From Tulasnella sp. 424 (taxonomy: Eukaryota; Basidiomycota; Agaricomycetes; Cantharellales; Tulasnellaceae): a stretch of DNA of 57,973 nucleotides. The position numbers and the translations under genes are program-made. The stretch lies in NCBI GenBank assembly GCA_019633425.1, contig WSUB01000220.1, forward strand, positions 1 through 57,973, given 5' to 3'. Positions 48,190 through 57,973 of the stretch are shown in pieces (positions within the stretch are counted from its first letter, which is position 1; each line of letters starts with the position of its first letter). The notes under the pieces are model-generated. The model saw only the letters and a list, made by a program, of their open reading frames with translations, made no database searches and was not told where the DNA came from.

Positions 48190-51100
48190 ATGTCTAGGCT
48201 CGACAATCACCTATGCAGGCCAAGGGTGTACACCCGACGTGGCAATTGACACAGGGGCAAGCTGGCTACGAAACTCCGCTGAGGCCGGAGTCCGGCCCGT
48301 GCTGGCGCACTACATCGGCCCGGAGTTCTTCCCACTTAACGAGGGATTTAAGAGTCGAGAGTAAGGATTGGAACACGTATATTGCTATCTATCTAGATGA
48401 GCGATCAGACAGACGGAGCCTTGTGTCGCAAGGAGACACAGCGGCTTCATACGGACGGTCTCGGCCAGGCGGGTCATGGACCGGTATGTATTCGCCTGTC
48501 TTGGCCAGACGAGCAGAGCCAAGTGACTTACTTTGAACATCCTCCTTCTCATACGGTCTGCTGTGACTGAGCTCTTCTAACGTTACCCGGACCCAAAGAA
48601 CACTTCTAAACGCATATGGACGTCTTCCATGGTTGTAAGGCGAAAGGACATGGGCACCGAGAGTGAAAGAAGGTTGCAATACATCACTGCGTAAAGGTAA
48701 AGCTCAGTGTTTGATCTTTGACGTTGCGCAAAGCATTGAAACGTCCCGTTCCTCCTGTTGGCAAAGCCAAAGTTGGTCGTAATTATAAGTAAGGGATCTG
48801 GAGTTCTACGAAAGGAGGTTCGTGAGCCAGTAGTGCAATTATATCAAGGATGTGGCATACCGAAGGGCCGAGACTACTACGTCAGGGATTGTTCGACCGC
48901 ATGAAACCGAGCATCCCGTTGGTCCGAACAACTCTTAGACTATCGAGCACGGGTACATCGAGGAGAGGGACGGAATCGAGCATGACCAAATGATAGGTTG
49001 TGGTGCACGAGCAATTTGAATAGGAAAGAGAAGAGAAGAGAAGAAAGACGCTGAAAGTCAGCGGGATTGGCCGTTGCAACAACAAGAGTAACTCTGAAAT
49101 ACGGGAACATCAGCGATTAATCAACTAGGTACAAGCTCCAATAGGATACGTGCGCACCATATTTTAAAGAACGTGACGAGCATTCGTCCACGCGGCGAAG
49201 AGCTGCCCGCCAATCCCGGGCTCCATCGACCAACTCCCTCTGTCGTTTTTGCCACTTCGCATTGCATATCGCTCATCTAGGAGAAGCTGTATGATGGTGC
49301 GGCCACTGTAACTTTGTGAGACTTCTCCAGTAACGCGGGAGACTGATCCGCAATTTGGGGTTAAACCCGAGATACTCAGGAGTGGCCCAGGGCAACTCAA
49401 GCCCCCAACTCCTCGTTTCGAGATGGTCAAGATGTGATGGCTGTAAACCAATTGGTTTGTTACTAAATCAAATGCGCCAAAAGAGGTACCCACCTCTCTT
49501 GCCGCAGTAAGATGCAGCGCGGTGATGACGGACATCAATACGGAAGGGCCGTGGAGTCTGCCAGAGCGGTGACCCTTGCTGAATATGGAGCGTGTCAACG
49601 CTCCGGCACCACGAACTCAGCGTTTCCCCGTTGCTATGTCCAGCGGGGAGCGCGACAGATAAACTGCTCTGGGGTGTATGGCCCTTCTCCCGTTTCGTGC
49701 AATCCTGATCTCTGAAAGGGCTGACTTGGCCGAGGTCCCCCTGGGATTGTAGCGAAATAGTTCGAAATTAACGACAGTCGGAAGCGTTCCCAGTAAACCC
49801 ACCAACGCAGATCTCTCGGGATAATCCCCCGAACGCCGGGCAACTGGCAGGTAGAAGGTTGTAACAGCCCGCATGAGAATACCGAAGGGGACAATGTGCT
49901 CCAATATATCCGGTCCGCTTTCCAGGACCCCCCTCCCCCCCAACTTCGCAGCCGAAGAGATTCAACCCAACCTCCCAATTTCCGCATATGCGTAGTACAT
50001 TTCCTCTTCGAGGAGAAAGGAGCTAGTCTCCCGGGCGAGACTGATTACAATTTGTGAGGATGGGTTGGTTCGTTGTTCCTCTTCCGTGCTTGACGAATCT
50101 TGCTGCCTGAGGCACTTGACTTCGCCGAGTCTTCATAGGCGCGTTCTGGGGTGGTCCAGGACGAGCGGGAGTCATCGTTGCTGCGATGTAAAGAGAGCAG
50201 CCAGAAGTAAGCACAGATGCGCATTCAGGCCAGTTCGAGTGAACTCACCAACGCCTATCATTCGCGAAGATCATCCAAGCGCCAGGGCTTCCGCAGGTAG
50301 AAGAGAATAGAACCGTATAGCCAGCCGTTACGATAATCATGAACGGGATAATGCATCCAACAAGACCGCTCCGGTTGCTGAAACGCCTCCTAATTCTACT
50401 ATCCTCGCAGTCGAAGCGGTTCAATCCGACCTCCCGACTCCCGCGGATACGCGAACACAACATCTCTTTACGGGAGCGATCTTGAAAGTATCTTGTGTAT
50501 CGGTGGGTGTGACTCGGTACGCCGGCACCAATTATCGAGGAGACTAAGCAGTGAAGAACTTTCAGCCCCCACTGGTCTGTGGTCCGATGTGCTCGAGCCC
50601 GCCGGAGCAAGACAAGTGGGAAGCGGGATCCACAAAACAGGTCTCGCCGATTTAGATTTTCCTGAGAGAGGCTGAAATGGAGGCTAGCATTGGAACGTGA
50701 ACGTCGTCAAATGGGAGGGTCCATCGACGAACTTACGCAGAAAGATGACGGAGAAGACGAGGGACGTGGATGTAGTGCTTGATATATCCATCCTGTACGC
50801 CCGTGGGTAGCAAGGAGCACGGTGTGAAACAAGGCTTGACTCTCCGAAGGCCACTTCGTCTCGTGAGGTTTCATTCCCAAGATGGGTTCCAGGACCTGCT
50901 AGAGCGTGAAGTAGCGTTCGCCGTAACTGCGATAGTACGTTCGATTTGAGAATTTTCAATATTTTGGTAGCGAAGGGAGAAACCTGAGCGAGAACCTGTC
51001 AGCTGCTAAAATACCAGCGACGAAACGTTTGAACACCCGACCCTTCACCTCGGTGGTGAAACCCAACCACGAGGGAGGATCACCAGAGTCGTTCGATAGA

Positions 51101-51340
51101 TCGCGTTCGCCTCGCTAAATTTCCTTGTGAGCACAGATAGATGACAAAACGGGAAAGGAAGGTCAGCGTACCGGACGCATCAAGGAGGAAGGTGTCTTTG
51201 AGGCCCGATAGATGGTAGTACGACGTTGTAATATGCGCTGCAGCTCCCGCTCCACATGGAACCGAAGGATGGTTGAGCTGAGGCACTGACGTCTGAGGGG
51301 TTGGAAAACATTGGTTTGGTGGGCGTGCTGGCAGATGTAG
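48190..51340 (-). pseudogene. R relic, E-F interval (longest copy)
   Basis: Full-length R relic. Exon-like minus-strand segments with plausible donors are seen: LSGLKDTFLLDAS followed by GTACGC near 51175; DISSTTSTSLVFSVIFL followed by GTAAGTTCGTCGATGG near 50740; and CIIPFMIIVTAGYTVLF, then MIFANDRRW and GTGAGTTC near 50255. These suggest a membrane protein with several helices. I could not join them into one open frame, and I do not recognise the family. Confidence 0.45.
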
Positions 51341-51920
51341 ATGGCGCGACCGGTCTTGGTGCCGAGCGAACCCGGTCCCCGTTGTTGATGCACCGGACAA
51401 CAGCTGCCTCCCCACCACATTCCAAATACCACACGTGCCAATAGCCCTCTAGTTATGTAGGGAACGCCTCATCCCCCCGCCCCCTGTGGTTTTTGTGAAC
51501 CTTCCTATAACGGGGTTTCGCTTCGGTCGGAACCGTGCCTTGGCGTCCAGATTACGGCACGTCCCTCGTTCAATACAGAAAACTACCCTGCCACTACCCA
51601 CCACCAAGTAAACAAAGACTGTCACGGGAGGAGCGAGGGAGTTGTAGAAAGACCCTGAGGTGTGGGGGAAGGTCAGAGAAGATATGATGGACAAGGAAAG
51701 CGGGCATGTCCCCACACCGGATCGCGACCTGCCCTCGGTTCCCCTCGTCGACTCTTATCTTTTCCATGCTCATTCTCTGAGATATATTGGGAGCGTATAT
51801 TGTAACATAGAAAAGCTATGGCATGTATACGAGACACGCCGGTCGGGGTGATTGGCATTTTGAGAGACACAAACTGCTGTGCTTGAAGTGAAAGGGGCGC
51901 TCCTCCTTGTCCTATCTATG
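51341..51920. other. Spacer without a supported gene
   Basis: Unique sequence between the R relic and the orphan GH79 upstream region. Open frames at 51449-51715 (minus) and 51660-51851 (plus) overlap each other, are short and show no domain. I see nothing else here. Confidence 0.4.
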
Positions 51921-51924
51921 ACGA

Positions 51925-52110
51925 TGCAGTGTAAGGGATTGATGCCGAGAGAGCGCTTCTGGGTCTTGGCGAGTGAGGTGGGCTTGGCGGTGCAGAGAGA
52001 AAGAAAAAAAGAGGGAGAAAACGTGTGGTTGTGTTCCCGTGCTGTTTATCGCCGAGACCTGTGCCTGAAGATACCATTCCGGCTCAAGTCGGAAAATCTC
52101 GCTGTAGTTC
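51925..52110 (-). promoter_or_regulatory. Orphan GH79 upstream region
   Basis: It matches the region just upstream of the intact GH79 start (about 7335-7515) in order and spacing: CTGGGTCTTGGCG, GTGAGGTG, the AAAAAAAGA run, TGTGTTCCCGTGC, GAGACCTGTGCCTGA. No GH79 coding sequence lies downstream on the minus strand, so the gene body has been deleted. Confidence 0.65.
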
Positions 52111-52112
52111 TC

Positions 52113-52240
52113 CGAGCCTGTAGTGTAGTTCAGTGTAATTCAGCAAGTCTTCCGTAAAGTTCGGCGCACTTCAGTGCAGTTCACTGGTACTGTGGTGAAG
52201 TATCAGTGAAGTTCAGCACAATTTCCTAGTCCGGCGGTAC
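52113..52240. repeat. Degenerate GTTCAGTG-type short repeat
   Basis: Repeated variants of AGTTCAGTG/CACTTCAGTG (for example TAGTTCAGTGTAATTCAGC, GCACTTCAGTGCAGTTCACTG and GTGAAGTTCAGCAC) fill a segment that interrupts the block otherwise continuous at 7510-7540. Confidence 0.5.
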
Positions 52241-52309
52241 TACTCCAAAACCGTCAGCAAAACCGTCAGCAACTTCCTCACCATTCACCGACCTTGAAAT
52301 AACTTACGA

Positions 52310-53216
52310 GGAGAGCAGAAGAGACGTCCAAAAGAGCCAGAGAGAGCTGAGAGAATGTTTAAGAGGATGCCACGAACAAGAAACACCGTCACCCAACGGC
52401 TACGCAGCCGAGACTGCCGGGTACTAGTAATTAGAGGTCTCCCCACTGCATCCCAACCTCGCAATACGCGGCAAACGACCCTCCGGGGCGCCTGCATTCC
52501 CACATTATTTTCGATTATCTCTGCCGCGCTTTGGATGGATCGAATTGCGGGATTGTTGTATGGGAGCTTAGACACCGCACACGGGACGTTTCGTGTATGT
52601 AGACGATACTCACCCAAATTTGAGGGCTCACGGTCGATCTACGGGTCGATTGGCGTTTACGGCCGCCGGAACCTTTCATGACCTGGGATGCCACGCGACC
52701 CACCACGACGCAAGTGCTACGAACACCGCAAAAAATTGAGTCCCATTCTGACCTTCCTGGCCCGCGTTGGTCTCCAACCTCTTCGTTATAGCTACCGCGA
52801 ATGAGAAGTACCACCAGGCCATCTGAATTCACGGCTACGAGTCTAATACAGGGACGCGACGAGGTCCAGGACATGGGAACTGCACACAGTATTTACAGAC
52901 AAACCCAAAGCGAAGCGAGAAAAAAAGGTAACAAATATTGAAATGGGAAAAAAGAAGAAAAAGGAGGTATCCGAATATTGGCCAGTCAAGTCCTGCTGTA
53001 GGCCAAACCAGAAGCGCGTGTCCTGGCATAATTCCCGGATCAGCGCAGATCTAGAGAGACCGAGACGAGATAACAGAGGCGACGAGAAAAAGAGAAGCCT
53101 GAGAAAGGAAAAGAAAAGAAAGAAGAGAACAAAAGAAAACCAAAGAAAAGACAGAAAATCGTAACGAGAAAAGCGGAATATCCGAGCCACAAGAAACATT
53201 CAACGAAAAAGGATAA
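52310..53216 (-). other. Conserved 3' flank of gene F
   Basis: Copy of the DUF6535 3' flank. It keeps the CGTCACCCAACG(G/A)CT box near 52387 and TGTAAATA at 52890-52897, about 320 nt past the stop codon. The minus strand is pyrimidine-rich from 52960 to 53216. Confidence 0.55.
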
Positions 53217-56200
53217 TCAAAGAAGCATCTGATCACGAAGGGGGAAGCAATCGTTGAATTCAATTTGTACGTCACTTGTTCCTGTCCGGAGACTATTATC
53301 TTGCGCCACTAATCTTGGGCCGGTATCTTCGAGTTGCTTCCGTTGGTCGCCACCGCCAACCTCCTTGATTGGACTGTCCACCGAGCATACCACCGAGGCG
53401 TTTTGATCTCCAGGACACCCACCCGCATCTTCTTGCATGCGATGCGCAGGCTGAGGTTCGCCGGCGTTTTCACCGAAACGTTCCGTAACCGCAGTTCCTG
53501 GCGATCCTGATGGCCCGGCTTGTTCGTCAGCAGCTGGGATGGGAGGAGGGTCCGCTGGATTGCCCTAGAACCGGGAAACGATATGTTAGCAATTCTCTCA
53601 CCGTATCAAGGACTCAAAGTGCCTACATCAGTCTTTGGAGCAACTTTGATATTTAACGTGGCGGACTCGATAGCATCAAATGCGGCCTTTAGTCGAGGAT
53701 TGCTCCCTCCCGGCCAACCACCAACGAGTTTCTCGAGTGTTTCTCGTATTTCTAACCAGGTTGACAACGTAGACGTACTGCACCGGGGAAATTCGAGATC
53801 AGTTGTAACCTGTGGTAAATACTGCTCGAGTTGCTGTCCGACGTTTCTAATGGTTTGACTGAAAGAAAACAAAAGTTACAACGGCGAAGATAGTTAACCT
53901 CCAATGGTGTACGCACCCGGCCCCCTGGGAATTAGAATGTTCTCCCAACACTTGAAGGCATTGGGAAAGAATCTTCGTGGACCTGAGACAGTCATCCTGG
54001 TTGTGCCAGCTATCTCGCCCAGCGTCCGCGTCTTCGCCTTCGTGCAGCGAGCAAAGCAATTCAACGGAGGTTGTTGCAATAAATTTCAGGCCGTCAAAAT
54101 TACCGGCCATGGTTGAAATGACCAACGCCTGTTCCAGAAGCCACACATGTATGTTGTCACGGCGTCGGGGTGACTGGGAAGGGTACGGGCCGAACGCTTC
54201 TTTTATGAGCCCAAAGACAGTGTCCTGAGGGCTAAGGAAGCAAATGATCAAGATTAGGAGAGAAAGGATGGCCTAGAACGCTGCTCACCGATCCAATCCT
54301 CCTTCCGGGAACAACGGCTTCTCCCAACCAACTGAACGAACGAATTCCTGAACTACTTTCACCCGCTGTTGCTGCACTTGGATAAAATCCTCAGGATTTA
54401 TTTTCCCCCGCAGCTGATTTATTTCCCCCCGCAGCTGATACAGTTCCCCCTGCCGCCCCCGGCCGGGCTGCCCCCGCCCTGTCCGATGCCGCTGCTGTTG
54501 CCACCGTAGCCGCAGCTCCAGCAGCAACCCCAGGAGCGACGCCAGCACCGCCAGCCCCAACACCGCCGGCACCGCCGGCCCCGTCAGTGTCAGCACCGGA
54601 AATAGCTCCAGGACCAACGCCATGACCAGCGCCAGCACCCGTGTTCGCATCCGCTTCCGTGGCCACCACTCCCGCCGCAGCAGCCCCAGGAGCCCCAGCA
54701 GCAACGCCTCCCATATCAGCAACACCAGCAAAGGCTGCCACAGCAACAGCGTGCCCACCAGCACCGACTGCACCGCCACCGCCGTCAGCTCCATTAGCAC
54801 CAGCACCAGCACCAGCACCAGCACCAGTGCCCGCATCCACTTCCGCGGCCACCAGTCCCACCGCAGCTCCAGCAGCAGCCCCAGCAGCGATGCCAGCCCC
54901 GCCAGCCCCGCCAGCGCCGTCCCCACCACCATCGCTCCCCACCCCGCACCCACCGCTATCTCCACCACCCATATCACCATCGCTACCCCCGCCAGCACTG
55001 GCCCCAGCACCAGTGCCAGCACATGCGCCTGCGTCAGCTTCCGTGGCCACCACTGCCGTTCCTCTCGTTCCTCCCGCTCCTCCCGCTTCTCTCGCTCCTC
55101 TTGCTGTTGCTTCTCCCACACCTGCTCCAGCTCCAGCCGCTTCCGCTTCAGCAGTGCCAACTCCAGTTCCTCCAACTCCTCCAGCTCCCGACCAGGTTCC
55201 CACTTGTGGTTCAAGACTCTTTGTACTAATGGTTTTCTTGGAGTCACAAACCCCACGTTTAACATATGTACCCCCATTGCTACAAGGCATATTACATGTG
55301 GTTTGCAGTCACCCAAGATCGAGTACTCGGCTATGATATAGTTCAACCATCTTTCAAACAGACCGCTTCCGAGGTACGTCTCATCGACGGTTACCTTCAG
55401 GATTTGACAGTATTGGAGGAGCCAGATGGAGTCATTGCAGTGGGTGTGAAGTGATTTAAGACCCATATCAATGCATCCATCAAGGAAGTCGACATTCTGC
55501 TTGAGAGGATGGAGGCTTATTGGGTCCTGACCTCTGGGTAATAATGCTTCCGAGTAACGTTGGCGATAGCGGGGCTCAACGAGTAGTTCAACAGATTCTC
55601 CAATGAAAATCAGTCGGAGGAATGCTCGAGAAAATTCCCCAGCTAGCAATTCTGAAGAGCCTGCACTGTGTCTACCACCCTCCCACAGTTCTTCGAGACG
55701 CTTGTACACAGTTTCGTCACCTAGAAAGGATTCAATGGACTCTTTTGAAGTCATCCCGTGAAGGTTGACAGCTGTATAGAGCAGGGCATTGAAGTCCTCG
55801 GAAGTACACAGCACCCGTTTTGCTGCGACAGCCTCTAGCTCAGCGACATTTTCCCCAGATCGATCCAAGGCCTGATCCAAGGCCTGATTGACAACGCGAA
55901 CTACCGGACCCCAAACTTCTTTCCACGAGGGTAGGGACCATCGAGACCTATTCCTTGAGCGGTGGGTAAGAAACCGTTTCGTGTTACTGGCGAGTCTTAT
56001 GGCTGCAATGCTGATGGACAACGGAAACCAGATTAAAATGTAAGTCACCACTCGAGGGGTGTTGAAAGATATATACTGACCTAGACCTCTTCATCAGGTT
56101 ACCGAGTCCCTGCAGGAGATGAGATAGAGGACTTTTGAAGGGACACCACGGATCCCAGGCCCCCACAACTCCCATGAGAAGCAGGACTCCTACGGCAATC

Positions 56201-56901
56201 GTCATTGGGCCCATGATCACATAGTACATTGTCTTGCTCAATGTTCTCAGATAAGCGACAAAACCAATGCAGAAGATAACGAGCGCCAATTGCAGCAATC
56301 CTGGTAAAATGTCATCAAGGATAGTTTCGAGGCGCCAGCGCTTGGCTCCCAGATATCGTCGGAGCTGCTCCCATCGCTGGTGCTCTGCACCTCCACCGCT
56401 ACGCTTGCGGTAGTAAACAAGCCACTGCTGACCGAGGACAGCAATGAATGATGAGAGGAGCGCGAGTGTCAGGCTCAAGGAGAATAGTACATTGACCAGG
56501 AAAATTCCGGGAGAGGGAGCAAATGTGGCCGAGGGGAGATCCCCGGCGCTCCGAATGGTGCCATTCCCAGTCACAAACTGGAGGAGAAGAGCGGTGGTGT
56601 CCTCGGCCGGGTCGGCGCTCAACTCCGTAAGTGTGAGCGCCAAGAACGCAGAATTGACACCGGCGAAGAGACCAGCCTACCGTAACTGGAAGCGTTAGCG
56701 ATGTGGATGGATGGAAACTGCGGTGGGACGAACAAAGATTAAAATGCCGTCGAGCTGCGCTTTGAGGCTCTTCACCATGTCCTCGTCGAGCTCTTCCGCC
56801 AGCGCATCATAGTACCTGTAAAAATGTCCGCCGTCATCCCCGAACTTTTTCGGCGGATCGGGGATGGTATCTAGCTTTGGTTCGAGTCGAGGGTTATTCA
56901 T
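53217..56901 (-). CDS. DUF6535 membrane protein, paralog F, 1126 aa, with extra 2-helix modules
   Basis: Exons 56901-56734, 56676-56081, 56010-54289, 54231-53917, 53858-53627 and 53564-53217 sum to 1127 codons with stop. It is the most diverged exon 1 (MNNPRLEPKLDTIPDPP). The four-helix DUF6535 domain and middle domain are intact; exon 2 is one codon short, as in C. The cassette (about residues 521-800) has a Glu/Arg leader and three two-helix modules opening WWPRKLTQAHVLAL, WWPRKWMRALVLVL and WWPRKRMRTRVLAL. The exon 4 donor is GTGCGT rather than GTAYGT. The tail is complete, ending CFPLRDQMLL. The leader-intron acceptor seen in other copies is mutated (TCATCG instead of TCATAG). Function unknown. 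Confidence 0.86.
54375..55210 (-). repeat. Exon 3 variable cassette, gene F (three 2-helix modules)
   Basis: The longest cassette, with the same plan as gene C: a charged leader, then three modules of about 60 residues each starting at a WWPRK motif and ending near LLLELRW. Runs such as VLVLVLVLVLMEL come from short CAGCAC(CAGCAC)n-type plus-strand repeats at about 54797-54835. Confidence 0.78.
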
Positions 56902-57000
56902 CGACGTCGATGAGGGGCGACTGGCTCAGGGTGGTGGGCACTGGGTGTTGGGTGGTTCAAAATGCGATCGACGGGCGTGTGTTACCTTGTTCCGGATATC
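56902..57000 (-). promoter_or_regulatory. 5' leader of gene F
   Basis: It contains the conserved leader box in diverged form (GGGTGGTTCAAAATGCGATC, plus strand). Upstream homology to the other leaders ends at about 57000, which marks the right edge of the duplicated array. Confidence 0.45.
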
Positions 57001-57973
57001 GATCCTTGGAGGCGGTGTACGGGAATTAAAAGCTTTTGGGTTGGCCGCCGAACACTTTCCCTACAGCATTACGGCTCCTTTTGTCGCACACACCGCTCAC
57101 CTATACGACACATAATACTAAAATGAACCTGTAATACCGACTAAGGACGTCCCAATCCGTATCTGCGCGTCGCCTTGCGTATACGCTTTTCCCGACTACA
57201 GCTTATCTGAAACGCAAACGTCATCTGACGAATCCCTTTCTATCTACCGGAAGGTCGGAATATTAATGTCACGCTGATCGGCGGCTGGCACCCCCACACT
57301 CCTACCCAAGGTTAAACTGACTAATTGAATGACGTTGTGTTTTTTTGGTTGTTTACGGGAGGATTTTTGCGTGTTTGTGAAGAGTTTTTAATCTCCCGGA
57401 GGTAGTGTTGCCGCGAAGTCGCTTCGATTGCGTTTTTTTGTCTCTGGGAACAATATTCTACGCTCTACTGGCCAATCAGGTTATTCAAAACCTCGAAGTG
57501 TTTAAAGGAGATCGAAATCTTCTTCACTTCGTTTGCCATCCGCGGCAACACTACCCGGAGGTGTCTGTAAGAGAGTGCCGGAAAGGTCTACTGCACATCT
57601 CCCGGAAACCTCTTATGGGCGCCTCCGGGAGATTCGTGTTGAATTCTCCCTCCTCGGCTTCCCCGAAAATTCCGGTCTCCTAATATATTATATACACTAG
57701 TAATTAAAAACAAAGGATTAACAAATACGTAAACTTGAAGAAAACATGATATACTTTATCAAAAAAAAAAAGAATATCCGGATTTTTAAGTTTTAAGTCA
57801 CGGGAAAATACTACTAAAATCTCATATAACCGGCTCCGGGAGAAGGGCAGAGGGAAGAGGTGAGTGGGGTTTGGCCAGAGATATCTCAGATAATAAGATT
57901 ATAGTGAAGGTGATTACAGTTCCCACCAGGATCCTCACAACAACGAACAACCCCTTGACTACCAGATAGCCTT
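57001..57973. other. AT-rich right flank with CTCCGGGAG-like palindromes
   Basis: No gene is supported. TCTCCCGGAGGTAGTG at 57391 and CACTACCCGGAGGTGT at 57549 form an inverted pair (with GCGGCAACACTACC as the core), and CTCCCGGAAACCTC, CCTCCGGGAGATTC and GCTCCGGGAGAAGG follow at 57599, 57621 and 57828. AT content rises sharply after 57680. It may be the end of a transposable element or a divergent non-coding region. Confidence 0.4.

Overview
The window looks like nuclear DNA of a filamentous basidiomycete, most likely an Agaricomycete. Genes are broken by many short introns (about 50-75 nt, GTRNGT-type donors, CTNAY-like branch sites). The dominant gene family carries the four-helix DUF6535 membrane domain, a family known from mushroom-forming fungi. 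There is no bacterial signature (no operons or ribosome binding sites), and I found no CRISPR array or recognisable tRNA or rRNA gene.

Layout, with every well-supported gene on the minus strand. (1) 79-1692: a four-exon gene for a 452-aa acidic protein of unknown function. (2) 1.7-4.2 kb: gene-poor DNA with a direct repeat and a short alpha/beta-hydrolase-like relic. (3) 4328-7328: an intact 12-exon glycoside hydrolase family 79 (GH79) gene, 652 aa, secreted and with a GPI-type tail. (4) 8.5-56.9 kb: a tandem array of six DUF6535 genes, called A to F here (A 8577-11411, B 14919-18200, C 25224-28857, D 35830-39044, E 44672-47793, F 53217-56901), spaced about 6.8-10.7 kb apart. My exon models are divisible by three in all six and give proteins of 866, 990, 1107, 969, 938 and 1126 aa. 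(5) 57.0-57.97 kb: AT-rich DNA with copies of a CTCCGGGAG-like palindrome.

The repeated unit is larger than the DUF6535 gene. Each copy carries a conserved 3' flank, a conserved 5' leader intron, and a decayed multi-exon sequence of unknown family (the R relic). Two units (B-C and D-E intervals) also hold GH79 pseudogenes. Both pseudogenes share the same nonsense codon, the same internal deletion, and the same fusion to a DUF6535 leader and first exon. A GH79 upstream region without its gene remains between E and F. The array therefore grew by segmental duplication of a GH79-DUF6535 block, followed by deletion, insertion (31.1-31.8 kb) and a fold-back element (41.0-41.3 kb).

The most interesting feature is inside the DUF6535 genes. 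The N-terminal four-helix domain, the middle domain and the C-terminal exons are conserved. At one fixed position in exon 3, however, every copy carries a different repeat-built cassette: short and charged in A, a Leu/Glu/Arg coiled coil in B, Ala-rich heptad-like repeats in D, Gln/Glu/Arg repeats in E, and three tandem two-helix membrane modules in C and F. Relationships change from exon to exon (C with F in the cassette, B with C and D with E in exons 4-5, A with D and C with E in exon 6), as expected from gene conversion or unequal crossing-over. No function is known to me for DUF6535. A diversifying membrane-protein system, for example in recognition or defence, is an inference from this architecture.
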